Shown here: positions 52,179 through 60,515 of the stretch, piece by piece
Layout of the letters: each line of letters starts with the position of its first letter
How positions within the stretch are numbered: position 1 is the stretch's first letter
Origin: an uncultured Ignavibacterium sp.
Lineage (GTDB): Bacteria; Bacteroidota; Ignavibacteria; Ignavibacteriales; Ignavibacteriaceae
Assembly (NCBI GenBank): GCA_937942875.1
Contig: CALEBT010000047.1
Coordinates: 1 to 64,000 of the forward strand
Reading direction: 5' to 3'
DNA length: 64,000 nt
The notes under the pieces: generated by a model
Told to the model about the DNA's origin: nothing
What the model saw: the letters and a program-made list of their open reading frames with translations, nothing else
The model's database searches: none
Translations under genes and position numbers: made by a program

Positions 52179-52748
52179 ATGAAAAAAGTATTTTTAATCA
52201 TTGCAATATTATCAATATCAATCTGGTCACAGGAAATGAGGAAAAATGCTAATTATTCTCTCTTTTCAGACCAGAAAGCAACAAGGGTTGGAGATGCAAT
52301 TACAATAATTGTTGTGGAATCTTCTATTGCAACAAATAATGCAGAAACAAAAAGCGGCAGGCAAACAGATATGTCGCTTAATTTCTCAGGTTCACTAAAA
52401 GGAACACCAATTCCCGGTGGTGACGCAAGCGTTGGAAATGGAAATGACTTCAAAGGCTCTGGTTCAACTAAGACTTCTGGTGTAATTCAAACTAAGATAA
52501 GTGCAACGATTGATTCTGTATTAGCTAATGGTAATCTACTAATAAGCGGAAGTAAAAAAATTGTAATCAACGATGAAGAACAGTTGATATCAATAAGAGG
52601 AATCGTGCGAACTTCAGATGTTCGCTCAGACAATTCAGTTCTTTCATATAATATTTCAAATGCAGAAATCACTTTTGAAGGTAGTGGAATTGTCAGCGGA
52701 GCTCAAACTCCGGGCTTATTAACCCGCTTTTTTAGATTTTTATTCTAG
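52179..52748 (+). CDS. flgH: L-ring protein FlgH without a lipobox cysteine
   Basis: A 189-residue protein. Signal peptide about 1-19; the mature part contains LFSDQKATRVGDAITIIVVESSIATNNAETKSGRQTDMS, ATIDSVLANGNLLISGSKKIVINDEEQLISIRGIVRTSDV and EITFEGSGIVSGAQTPGLLTRF, all FlgH. Most FlgH proteins are lipoproteins with an LxxC site, but here the signal region has no cysteine at all, so attachment to the outer membrane must differ. It is shorter than E. coli FlgH (232). Confidence 0.94.
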   Translation: MKKVFLIIAILSISIWSQEMRKNANYSLFSDQKATRVGDAITIIVVESSIATNNAETKSGRQTDMSLNFSGSLKGTPIPGGDASVGNGNDFKGSGSTKTSGVIQTKISATIDSVLANGNLLISGSKKIVINDEEQLISIRGIVRTSDVRSDNSVLSYNISNAEITFEGSGIVSGAQTPGLLTRFFRFLF

Positions 52749-52756
52749 GTGTCAAA

Positions 52757-53851
52757 ATGAAAAAAATATTTTTAACACTGGTAATTGTTTTTGGTCTTAG
52801 CAATCTCAGTTTTTCGCAAAGAATAAAAGACATTGCTTACTTGAATAGTGAGCATACTGAACAGGTAATTGGTTATGGAATTGTAGTCGGATTAGCCGGG
52901 ACAGGTGATAGTTATAGAACGCAGTTTACAATGCAATCAATCACCAGTATGTTAAAACGATTTGGTATTACTGTCCCACAAACTGATGTAAGAACAAGAA
53001 ATGTTGCTGCTGTTATGGTTACTGCAAATCTGCAGCACAACTTTAAGCCAGGTTTCAAATTTGATGTAATAGTTTCTTCTTTAGGAGACGCATCAAGTTT
53101 GTTAGGTGGAACATTACTAATGACTCCACTTTCAGCAATGGATGGAGAAGTTTACGCTTTTGCTCAAGGGCCTATTTCAATAGGTGGATATGACTTTAAT
53201 ACCTATACGGGAAACAGAATAGCAAAAAATCACGCATTGACTGGAAGAGTACCTTTGGGTGGTGTCCTTAAAAATGAAATTCCTCAAAATACTGTTACAA
53301 ACAATCAACTTAGTTTATTCTTGAAGATGCCGGATATAACAACATCCAATAATATTATGAAAACAATCAATACACGATTTGGTGATAATATAGCTACTGC
53401 TGTTGATGCATCTGAAATTAAGGTCAGAGTTCCCGGAGATAGGAGTAATGATGTAATTGGATTTTTGTCTGAATTGGAATCTCTGCCGGTTGAGACTGAC
53501 TATGTTGCCAAAGTTATTCTTAATGAAAGAACTGGTACAATTGTCTCAGGTAATAATGTTCAGATTAAACCAGTAAGTATTACTCACGGCAGTTTGAATA
53601 TAACAATAAGAAATTATCCAATTGTTTCTCAACCGGGAGCATTCTCCAGTGGAACAACTGCAATCGTAAATAATGCTATTCCTTATGTAAGTCAGGATTC
53701 AACCAATTCTGTAGCAATTCAGGGAGCAACGAATGTTCAGGAAGTTGCTGCAGCACTTAATTCGCTTAAAGTTTCTCCAAAAGATATAATTGCAATATTC
53801 CAGGCACTTAAAGAAGCTGGTGCTCTGGTAGCTGAACTAGTAATTATGTGA
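52757..53851 (+). CDS. flgI: P-ring protein FlgI
   Basis: A 364-residue secreted protein with signal peptide (1-20, ending SFS). Diagnostic stretches are RIKDIAYLNSEHTEQVIGYGIVVGLAGTGDSYRTQFTMQSITSMLKRFGI, VRTRNVAAVMVTANL, DVIVSSLGDASSLLGGTLLMTPL and, near the end, VQEVAAALNSLKVSPKDIIAIFQALKEAGALVAELVIM. It forms the P ring around the rod in the periplasm. It is the standard partner of FlgH. Confidence 0.97.
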   Translation: MKKIFLTLVIVFGLSNLSFSQRIKDIAYLNSEHTEQVIGYGIVVGLAGTGDSYRTQFTMQSITSMLKRFGITVPQTDVRTRNVAAVMVTANLQHNFKPGFKFDVIVSSLGDASSLLGGTLLMTPLSAMDGEVYAFAQGPISIGGYDFNTYTGNRIAKNHALTGRVPLGGVLKNEIPQNTVTNNQLSLFLKMPDITTSNNIMKTINTRFGDNIATAVDASEIKVRVPGDRSNDVIGFLSELESLPVETDYVAKVILNERTGTIVSGNNVQIKPVSITHGSLNITIRNYPIVSQPGAFSSGTTAIVNNAIPYVSQDSTNSVAIQGATNVQEVAAALNSLKVSPKDIIAIFQALKEAGALVAELVIM

Positions 53852-53856
53852 TTATT

Positions 53857-54672
53857 ATGAACGGAATTGAATTAAAAATATCTAATCCTCAAAAACACTT
53901 TACTGAAGTAAGTGTTAACTCAGTTAAAACTGAAGCCGAAAAGAAAAAATTAGCTGAAGCTTCAAAACAATTTGAGAGTTTACTTACTTCTATGATGCTT
54001 AAAAGTATGAGTCAGACAACAGAAGGTATGTTCGGAAGTGAGGGTTACGGCGGGGATTCTTTTGAATCAATCTTCCAGTTTGAAATAGCAAACAAAATGG
54101 CTGAAGGCAAAGGATTGGGTATTGCAAATATGATTTACAAAAAACTAACTGGTGAAGATTTGCCTAATGATTTGAGCTTGCGAGAGATTAGAATAAGACC
54201 AACAAGTCAAAGATTTAACTTTAAAGATCAGATCTCTGATATGAATGCCATTGCACCGAGTAATGAATCAATTAACCGAATTAGAAGATTTGAATCAATA
54301 ATTGAAGATGCTGCAAACAGATTTGGGGTTAATAAAAATTTAATAAAATCAGTAATACTTGCTGAATCTGCGGGTAAAGAGGATGCTTTATCCTCGGCAA
54401 ATGCTAAAGGACTAATGCAGATTATTGATTCAACAGCAGAGTATTTAGGTGTCAGAAATGTTTGGAACCCTAAAGAAAATATTTTGGGTGGAACAAAATA
54501 TCTCGCAGAATTACTTCAGAAATATAATGGAAATCTTAAATTAGCATTAGCCGGTTATAATGCCGGACCTGGAAATGTAGATAAATACAATGGTATTCCT
54601 CCTTTTTCAGAAACCAGAGCTTATGTAAGCAGAGTAATTGGTTACTTAAATCACTTTGAGAGAAATTTATGA
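53857..54672 (+). CDS. flgJ: FlgJ rod-binding protein fused to an SLT lytic transglycosylase
   Basis: A 271-residue protein from ATG 53857 (a GTG at 53848 overlapping the flgI stop is possible). Residues 25-105 are the rod-binding (Rod-binding) domain: EASKQFESLLTSMMLKSMSQTTEGMFGSEGYGGDSFESIFQFEIA. The C-terminal 120 residues are a Slt-type lysozyme-like domain with catalytic Glu170 (AESAGKEDAL), GLMQIIDSTA and AGYNAGPGNV. Enterobacterial FlgJ instead has a glucosaminidase domain. It opens peptidoglycan for the rod. Confidence 0.93.
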   Translation: MNGIELKISNPQKHFTEVSVNSVKTEAEKKKLAEASKQFESLLTSMMLKSMSQTTEGMFGSEGYGGDSFESIFQFEIANKMAEGKGLGIANMIYKKLTGEDLPNDLSLREIRIRPTSQRFNFKDQISDMNAIAPSNESINRIRRFESIIEDAANRFGVNKNLIKSVILAESAGKEDALSSANAKGLMQIIDSTAEYLGVRNVWNPKENILGGTKYLAELLQKYNGNLKLALAGYNAGPGNVDKYNGIPPFSETRAYVSRVIGYLNHFERNL

Positions 54673-55121
54673 GCTACAATAAATTAATTGATTTAATGAA
54701 TGCACAAAAGAATAAGCTTACCGAGCTTCTTGAAAGTTTGAAACTTATGCAGCAGGCTATTGTAAATCAGGAATATGATAATTACCAGCAGACAATCGAT
54801 ATGCATCAGAAAATACTTTCTGATATCAGAAATATTGAAAAAGACAGAACAAAAATAGTTAAGTCTTTATTAGGTGTTAATCAGACTTACTCAAAAAGTA
54901 ATCTTCCTGATTTAATTTTTAATACATTGAATATAAAAGACAATAAGGAAAAACAGAGTTATTTAAATCTTAGAACTGAAATAGCTGAACTGATTAAAGA
55001 TGTTACCAAATATAATTTTCAAAATATGTATTTAATTGAGCATTCAAGAAAATTTATTAAAGACCTTATTGTTACTCTGTATGGTTCTAAAAATCAAAGA
55101 ATATTGGATAAAAAAGCATAA
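54669..55121 (+). CDS. flgN: Hook-filament junction chaperone FlgN
   Basis: A 150-residue all-helical protein with LIDLMNAQKNKLTELLESLKLMQQAIVNQEYD at the start and long coiled coils. This matches the FlgN family pattern (LxxLLxxExxxLxxL). It chaperones FlgK and FlgL, encoded immediately downstream with single-base and 4-bp overlaps. Sequence conservation in FlgN is low, so context carries much of the call. Confidence 0.88.
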   Translation: MSYNKLIDLMNAQKNKLTELLESLKLMQQAIVNQEYDNYQQTIDMHQKILSDIRNIEKDRTKIVKSLLGVNQTYSKSNLPDLIFNTLNIKDNKEKQSYLNLRTEIAELIKDVTKYNFQNMYLIEHSRKFIKDLIVTLYGSKNQRILDKKA

Positions 55122-56479
55122 TGGCAATCACAAAAGTATTTGACATAGCAAATAGAAGTTTGGCAGTTTATCGCAGAGCGATGGACATCACAAGCCATAA
55201 TATTGCTAATATCAATAATCCCAATTTCTCAAGGCAAAAAATAATCTTTGCTTCTGACTTTACTGATTTAAGTTCTGGAATTGTTTGGGGAAATGGTGTT
55301 AAAATCGGCGATGTTTTAAGATATCGTGATAACTTTATTGAATCTCAATCTCGTATTATGAATGCTAAGTATAATGATAGTCGGAGACAAAGTGAATTGA
55401 TTACAAATATTGAAAAATTTTTTTCCGAGCCATCTGATTTAGGTCTGGGAAATATGATAGGTAAATTCTTTAATAGTTTCAGTGAACTTGCAGCTTCTCC
55501 TGCGTCCAATCCTTTAAGAACAAGTGTTTTGAATGCTGCAACAAATCTATCATCTAAGATTAATACACTTAATAAGTCTCTTAATGATGTAAAAGATAAT
55601 ATTAAACTTGAATTTAACGATAAAGTAAAATCAATAAATCATCTTTTAGTTCAAATTAATCAAATCAATAAGGATATTAAAAGTCAGCAAGTAAAAAAAA
55701 TCTCCACAAATGACTTAATGGATCATCGTGATGGCTTACTAAAAGATTTGAGTAAATTAGTTAATATTAATGTTACTACTGCTTCAGACAATACAGTCAG
55801 TGTATCAATTGGTGGCTCTTTTGCAGTTGATTCATATCACATTACAGAATTTGAAATGGTAGATGATAATGGCTATTTATCAATGAAGATGAAAGGTGGA
55901 ACTAATTCAGTGATTTTAACCGACGGTGAAATGAATGCTTTATCTAGTGTTTATTCATCAAAAGTTACTTCTTATCAGCAAAAACTTGATAAGATTGTCA
56001 ATACCATTGTAAACGAAGTAAATAAAATTCATAAAACCGGTTATTCAAAAACAACCCCACCCCAGACTGGACTCAATTTCTTTGAAGAATATAAGGATGG
56101 AGTTTTAAGAATAAATCAGTTATTGGTTAAAGATCCTAATCTGATTGCTATTTCTTCCGATGGCACTTTAGGTAATGGTGATTTAGCTCTTAGAATAAGT
56201 GAGATTATTGATAAAAAACTTATCGATAATTCAACTATTATGGAATATTATACGACTTTGATTAACGAAATAGGAAATGATGGTTTATTGAATAAAAATC
56301 TCTCTGAGGCAAATCAGCTCGTCCTTGATCAACTTGAACAACAAAAGCAAATTAGTTCCGGGGTCTCTTTAGATGAAGAAATGACTAACGTTTTACAATT
56401 TCAGAGATCTTATGAAGCATCTGCAAAGTTGATAAAAGTGTCTGATGAGTTACTTAGAACAATATTGGAGTTAGTATGA
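55121..56479 (+). CDS. flgK: Hook-filament junction protein FlgK
   Basis: A 452-residue axial protein. N-terminal SLAVYRRAMDITSHNIANINNPNFSRQKI, a central NDLMDHRDGLLKDLSKLVNINV (about 200-221) typical of FlgK, and C-terminal GVSLDEEMTNVLQFQRSYEASAKLIKVSDELLRTILELV. It is about 100 residues shorter than Salmonella FlgK (553), apparently through a smaller central domain, while the adjacent FlgL is about 100 longer. It connects hook and filament. Confidence 0.95.
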   Translation: MAITKVFDIANRSLAVYRRAMDITSHNIANINNPNFSRQKIIFASDFTDLSSGIVWGNGVKIGDVLRYRDNFIESQSRIMNAKYNDSRRQSELITNIEKFFSEPSDLGLGNMIGKFFNSFSELAASPASNPLRTSVLNAATNLSSKINTLNKSLNDVKDNIKLEFNDKVKSINHLLVQINQINKDIKSQQVKKISTNDLMDHRDGLLKDLSKLVNINVTTASDNTVSVSIGGSFAVDSYHITEFEMVDDNGYLSMKMKGGTNSVILTDGEMNALSSVYSSKVTSYQQKLDKIVNTIVNEVNKIHKTGYSKTTPPQTGLNFFEEYKDGVLRINQLLVKDPNLIAISSDGTLGNGDLALRISEIIDKKLIDNSTIMEYYTTLINEIGNDGLLNKNLSEANQLVLDQLEQQKQISSGVSLDEEMTNVLQFQRSYEASAKLIKVSDELLRTILELV

Positions 56480-57726
56480 CAAGAATTACAGACGCCGCAA
56501 TGTCAAACCATTATTTAAACAGTATTAACAGATTAAAAAGCTCAATAAGTCTTTTGCAAAGACAAATTGCAAGTGGCAATACAGTGGAAAAACCATCTGA
56601 TTCTCCAAGCAAATCTGTTATTTTAATAAGGAATAATGATATTTTGAATCAGATTAATTCCAATCTTAACAATATTAAAACTGGTTTGTCATTTCTCAAT
56701 CAGACAATATTTTCTTTGGAAGTAATTCAGTCAGAAATGTTGAATTTAATTGGTAAACTAACAGATATTGAAGATCCATTAAAGCAAAAAAATCTAAATA
56801 ATTATGCAGACCAGATAGAGCAGTCTCTAAAAATAATTATGGATGTTGCAAATGCTAAGGCAGATGGAAAATATGTTTTTGGAGGAACTGATTTATCTGG
56901 TGATCCCTTTAAATTTTCTTCAGATAATCAGACTATCGAGCAAAATGCAAATTCAAAAGGTAGAATAAATGCAAAAGTATCAAGTGGAGTTACTCAGAAA
57001 ATTAATCTGACTGGTGTGGAAGTTTTCGGTACTATTTTAAATGGTAATGGTTCATTGGACAAAAATGCTGCTGTTGGTTCTGTTAAGAATATTGAGCAGG
57101 CAGTTTATGATAGTTTCGGCAATCAGTATAAATTTCAAATGCAATTCGAAAAAGCTGATCAACAGAAATATGAGTTTACTTATACCTTATTAGATTCAGA
57201 TAATAATATAATTCATTCATCTACAGAACCGCAGGTTTTGGAATTCGATCCAATTACCGGATATCTCATTTCAGTTGATGGTAAAGCACCTTCTGAAACA
57301 AATATTTCTGTACCTGACAAAAGGATTAATTTCTTCGTTGATTTTCAGAATATGATTGAAAGCAATTCAGATTCAGTTTATTTCGACCTCAATCAACAGA
57401 CAGATATCTTTAATTTATTGAAAAACATTAGTCGGAATTTAAGAAATGGCATTTTGCCCACTGCAGAACAAAAAGCCCAAGTTGAAAAATTTAATTTAAG
57501 AGTTCTGGATAAGTTAGCTGAAATCGGTAATATCATAAATCAGTTTAACTCTTTTGAAAATATGCTGAATCAGCAATCAATGGATTTACATACCATAAAT
57601 CAGGAAGTTGATGGAGTAGATATTGTTAAATCTATAATTGATTTACAGAATAAGGATTATCTGCTTCAGATTACTCAGAAAATTGCTGCATCAATTCTTC
57701 CGAAATCATTATTGGATTACTTATGA
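56476..57726 (+). CDS. flgL: Hook-filament junction protein FlgL with inserted FlgE D2-like domain
   Basis: A 416-residue protein (usual FlgL about 300-317). Flagellin-like N-terminus: RITDAAMSNHYLNSINRLKSSISLLQRQIASGNTVEKPSDSPSKS, then ADGKYVFGGTDLSGDPF near 130. The C-terminal helix ends FENMLNQQSMDLHTINQEVDGVDIVKSIIDLQNKDYLLQ. Between them, residues about 180-295 align with the first D2 domain of the hook protein encoded here (shared YDxxGNxYxF, YxLxDSDxN, FDPxTGxL). This explains the extra length and looks like a domain borrowed from FlgE. Confidence 0.94.
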   Translation: MTRITDAAMSNHYLNSINRLKSSISLLQRQIASGNTVEKPSDSPSKSVILIRNNDILNQINSNLNNIKTGLSFLNQTIFSLEVIQSEMLNLIGKLTDIEDPLKQKNLNNYADQIEQSLKIIMDVANAKADGKYVFGGTDLSGDPFKFSSDNQTIEQNANSKGRINAKVSSGVTQKINLTGVEVFGTILNGNGSLDKNAAVGSVKNIEQAVYDSFGNQYKFQMQFEKADQQKYEFTYTLLDSDNNIIHSSTEPQVLEFDPITGYLISVDGKAPSETNISVPDKRINFFVDFQNMIESNSDSVYFDLNQQTDIFNLLKNISRNLRNGILPTAEQKAQVEKFNLRVLDKLAEIGNIINQFNSFENMLNQQSMDLHTINQEVDGVDIVKSIIDLQNKDYLLQITQKIAASILPKSLLDYL

Positions 57727-58499
57727 TTAAAAAATTAGGAAACATAAATGGATTTATTTTAGGAGTGATGTCGGTGTTCGGCGCATTCATTTGGGAAGGT
57801 GGTTCATTAAATGCTCTTTTCCTCGTTCCTCCAATAATCATTGTATTCGGTGGTACATTCGCAGCAGTAATTATAGGATTTGGCTTTGAGAATTTTCTGA
57901 AAATATTTCATTTAATAAAAATTGCATACTTTCCTAAAACATATAACCATCAGGAAATAATAGACACTCTTGTGAAATTATCCTTCAAGGCTCGAAAAGA
58001 AGGTTTATTGTCAATCGAAAGTGAGATAAATAATATCGATTTTTTCTTTTGTAAAAAGCTGTTAAGAAATGCAATTGATGGAACTGACCCCGAGATGTTA
58101 ATGGATTTGGCAGAAGTCGAAATGAAAGCAATACAGGACAGGCATAATCAAAATATTTTTATCTTTACAAAAATGGGAGGTTATGCACCAACGATGGGTA
58201 TTTTAGGCACCGTTATGGGCTTGATTATGGCTCTGTCTCAGGCAGGAAGTGAACCAACAGTGCTTATTAAAAGTATTGCAACTGCTTTTATAGCAACTCT
58301 TTGGGGTGTTTTTTCAGCTAATTTAATTTGGTTACCAATAGCGGATAGATTAAGAAAATGTCATCAGGACGAGAAACAACTGATGTTGTTGTCTCTTCAG
58401 GGAGTGATAGCAATTCAAAGTGGAGATATTCCGATTCTGGTGAAATCTCGTTTGATAAGCATGTTACCCCAAAGAGAACAAGAACTAGTTTACAGTTAG
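57723..58499 (+). CDS. motA: Flagellar stator MotA/PomA-type (first set)
   Basis: A 258-residue protein with four membrane helices. MGGYAPTMGILGTVMGLIMALSQAG (about 154-178; begins MGGYAPTMGI) and IKSIATAFIATLWGVFSANLIWLPIADRLR are the conserved MotA/TolQ helices 3 and 4. The cytoplasmic loop holds charged residues that face FliG. The length is close to PomA (253) rather than E. coli MotA (295). The last 142 bp also encode the start of the following motB in another frame. Confidence 0.92.
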   Translation: MIKKLGNINGFILGVMSVFGAFIWEGGSLNALFLVPPIIIVFGGTFAAVIIGFGFENFLKIFHLIKIAYFPKTYNHQEIIDTLVKLSFKARKEGLLSIESEINNIDFFFCKKLLRNAIDGTDPEMLMDLAEVEMKAIQDRHNQNIFIFTKMGGYAPTMGILGTVMGLIMALSQAGSEPTVLIKSIATAFIATLWGVFSANLIWLPIADRLRKCHQDEKQLMLLSLQGVIAIQSGDIPILVKSRLISMLPQREQELVYS

Positions 58500-59173
58500 A
58501 AGATTCAGAAGATAATCCTTTTCAGGAATCATCTGAAAAGGATAGATATTTGATAACCTATGCAGATTTAATTACTCTGTTATTGGGATTGTTTATACTT
58601 TTGTACACTGCATCAAATCTTGATATTCAGAAATACGAAAAAATGTTGGGTGCTTTTGGTGATGTTTTTGGCGGTCAGACACCTAAATTGAAAATTCAGG
58701 ATTTGCCGGAACCGATGATTATTACCCCTATTGACAGATTGAAGATTGAAATGAATCAATTAATTTCGGATAGTGAATTTTCGAATTCAATCAGAATGGA
58801 AGAAAACGAGAGAGGAATTGTTATTCACATTTTGGAAAATATTGTTTTTACTCCCGGTTCCGCCGAATTAAAAAGTACTTCTAAAATTGTTCTTAATAGA
58901 ATAGCTGATATAATAAAGAAATTGCCGAATGATATCAGGGTTGAAGGGCATACAGATAATATTCCAATAAGTTCAGCTTTATATCCTTCTAACTGGCATC
59001 TTTCAGTTGCAAGAGCTTTAAGCACTGCTTATTATTTAATTAATGTTGAGGGTGTTCCACCGGATAGAGTTTCAATAGTTGGAAATGCAGAGTATAAGCC
59101 AATTGAATCTAATGAAACTGCTTATGGAAGGGCACTTAATAGAAGAGTTGACATTGTAATTATCAAAAAATAA
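58358..59173 (+). CDS. motB: Flagellar stator MotB/PomB-type (first set), overlapping motA by 142 bp
   Basis: A 271-residue protein. The only in-frame ATG ahead of the membrane helix is 58358, inside motA. The helix starts at YLITYADLITLLLGLFILLY with ion-binding Asp70. An OmpA-like peptidoglycan-binding domain (about 150-271) has VEGHTDNIPISSALYPSNWHLSVARA and ALNRRVDIVI. The first 47 residues are Ser/Asp-rich and dual-coded with motA. No good ribosome-binding site precedes the ATG, so re-initiation or another start is possible. Confidence 0.85.
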   Translation: MSSGRETTDVVVSSGSDSNSKWRYSDSGEISFDKHVTPKRTRTSLQLEDSEDNPFQESSEKDRYLITYADLITLLLGLFILLYTASNLDIQKYEKMLGAFGDVFGGQTPKLKIQDLPEPMIITPIDRLKIEMNQLISDSEFSNSIRMEENERGIVIHILENIVFTPGSAELKSTSKIVLNRIADIIKKLPNDIRVEGHTDNIPISSALYPSNWHLSVARALSTAYYLINVEGVPPDRVSIVGNAEYKPIESNETAYGRALNRRVDIVIIKK

Positions 59174-59183
59174 ATGTGAAAAA

Positions 59184-59567
59184 ATGAAAATCAAATTTGA
59201 ACATATTGGTGAGATTGAATTTGACGATGATTTGATTTTAACCTTTGAAAATGGTTTAATCGGTTTTGAAGATCTAAAAAAATTTGTTTTGATTAAAACC
59301 GATGATGACTTGTTTTACTGGTTAAATTCAATTGAAAAGCCCGAATTCTGTTTACCTCTTATTGGTATAAGAGTTATTGACGAAAACTTCCCTTTCGAAG
59401 AAAATTTTGAAGCTTTTGCGGTCGTAATTCTTAATAAAGATCCCTTAAAGATTATTACTAATCTTGCGGCTCCAATCTACATTAATCAGGATAGTAAGAT
59501 CGGATATCAGAAAATTCTTGATAATGAGAAGTATCCTGTTGACTATAAACTTTTTGTGGAGTCGTGA
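59184..59567 (+). CDS. fliW: Flagellar assembly factor FliW
   Basis: A 127-residue beta-rich protein. LTFENGLIGFEDLKKFVLIKTDDDLFYWLNSIEKPEFCLPLI (about 15-56, starting LTFENGLIGF) and VVILNKDPLKIITNLAAPIYINQDSKIGYQKIL are FliW motifs. FliW sequesters CsrA and is itself titrated by flagellin, linking translation of flagellin to export. The csrA gene follows with a near overlap, the classic pair. Confidence 0.94.
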   Translation: MKIKFEHIGEIEFDDDLILTFENGLIGFEDLKKFVLIKTDDDLFYWLNSIEKPEFCLPLIGIRVIDENFPFEENFEAFAVVILNKDPLKIITNLAAPIYINQDSKIGYQKILDNEKYPVDYKLFVES

Positions 59568-59569
59568 AG

Positions 59570-59803
59570 ATGCTGATATTAACAAGAAAATTAAACGAAG
59601 AAATTGTTATTGATGGTGAAATTACCATAAAAATTATATCAATATCTGAAAATCAGGTTAAACTTGGATTTGATGCTCCCAAAAATATTGAGATAAACAG
59701 GAAAGAAGTTTTTGAGAAAGTTAAGGAATCCTTACTAATGGCAGCAGAAATGAAAAAGGAAATTCCAAATAATCTTGAAGGACTTAAACCAAATAAACTA
59801 TAA
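59570..59803 (+). CDS. csrA: Translational regulator CsrA
   Basis: A 77-residue protein starting at ATG 59570 (MLILTRKLNEEIVIDGEITI), the family-standard start; GGAG lies upstream, and the reading from GTG 59564 adds two residues. It carries the IKIISISENQVKLGFDAPKNIEINRKEVFEKV core. The longer C-terminal helix (about 55-77) is typical of FliW-partner CsrA proteins. It represses translation by binding GGA loops at ribosome-binding sites. Confidence 0.96.
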   Translation: MLILTRKLNEEIVIDGEITIKIISISENQVKLGFDAPKNIEINRKEVFEKVKESLLMAAEMKKEIPNNLEGLKPNKL

Positions 59804-59807
59804 CATT

Positions 59808-60509
59808 ATGAACAACGATCCACTTAAAATATTAATAGTTGATGATTCTGATTTAACAAGAACAAGTTTACTAGATTTATTCTCAAAATATATTTGTACT
59901 ATTTATACAAGCATTGATGGTCTGGATGGAATACAAAAGGCAGTAAATCATAAACCCGACTTAATTCTTCTTGATATTTTAATGCCTAATCTGGATGGAA
60001 TAAAAAGTCTTCAGGTTATTAAAATAATTAACGAAATCAAGAACATTCCTGTTATAGTTATTAGTGGAAATAGTAATCGTAGCAATATGTTCGCTTGTCT
60101 GGAATCAGGTGCTGACAAAGTTATCACCAAGCCGATTGATGAAACCAAATTAATCTCATCAATTGAAGAATTAACAAACAGAAAACTTGAACTCATACAA
60201 AATACAAACAAAGAATTGCTTGAAACTGATTATAGTGAATTAAAGAAAATTTATATTAAAGCCTTTCCTAAAAAAGAAGAACAAATTATTAAGGCAATTT
60301 CGTTAAAAGATAAAGACACTTTGGCTACAATTTTTCACGAATTAAAAGGTGTATCAGCTTCTATGGGCTTTCCTGAAATTACTGAAATAAGTAAGGAGAT
60401 TGAATTAGCTGTAAATTCCCAGACTATAGACTGGAATTTTATCAGATATCAGGCTGATGAAATAATATCAATTATAGAAAGAAACTCGTTCTCGCTTAAT
60501 CTGGAGTAA
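59808..60509 (+). CDS. Receiver (REC) plus HPt domain protein
   Basis: A 233-residue protein from ATG 59808. REC domain 1-125 with VDDSD acidic pocket (about 14-18), phospho-acceptor Asp56 (LILLDILMPNLDG), switch Ser near 85 and Lys108 in ITKPID. HPt domain about 140-230, with His177 in FHELKGVSASMGFPEI. A REC-HPt fusion can store and pass phosphoryl groups in a phosphorelay. No DNA-binding domain. It lies between csrA and the second motA, so the output probably concerns motility. Confidence 0.9.
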   Translation: MNNDPLKILIVDDSDLTRTSLLDLFSKYICTIYTSIDGLDGIQKAVNHKPDLILLDILMPNLDGIKSLQVIKIINEIKNIPVIVISGNSNRSNMFACLESGADKVITKPIDETKLISSIEELTNRKLELIQNTNKELLETDYSELKKIYIKAFPKKEEQIIKAISLKDKDTLATIFHELKGVSASMGFPEITEISKEIELAVNSQTIDWNFIRYQADEIISIIERNSFSLNLE

Positions 60510-60515
60510 AAGAAT

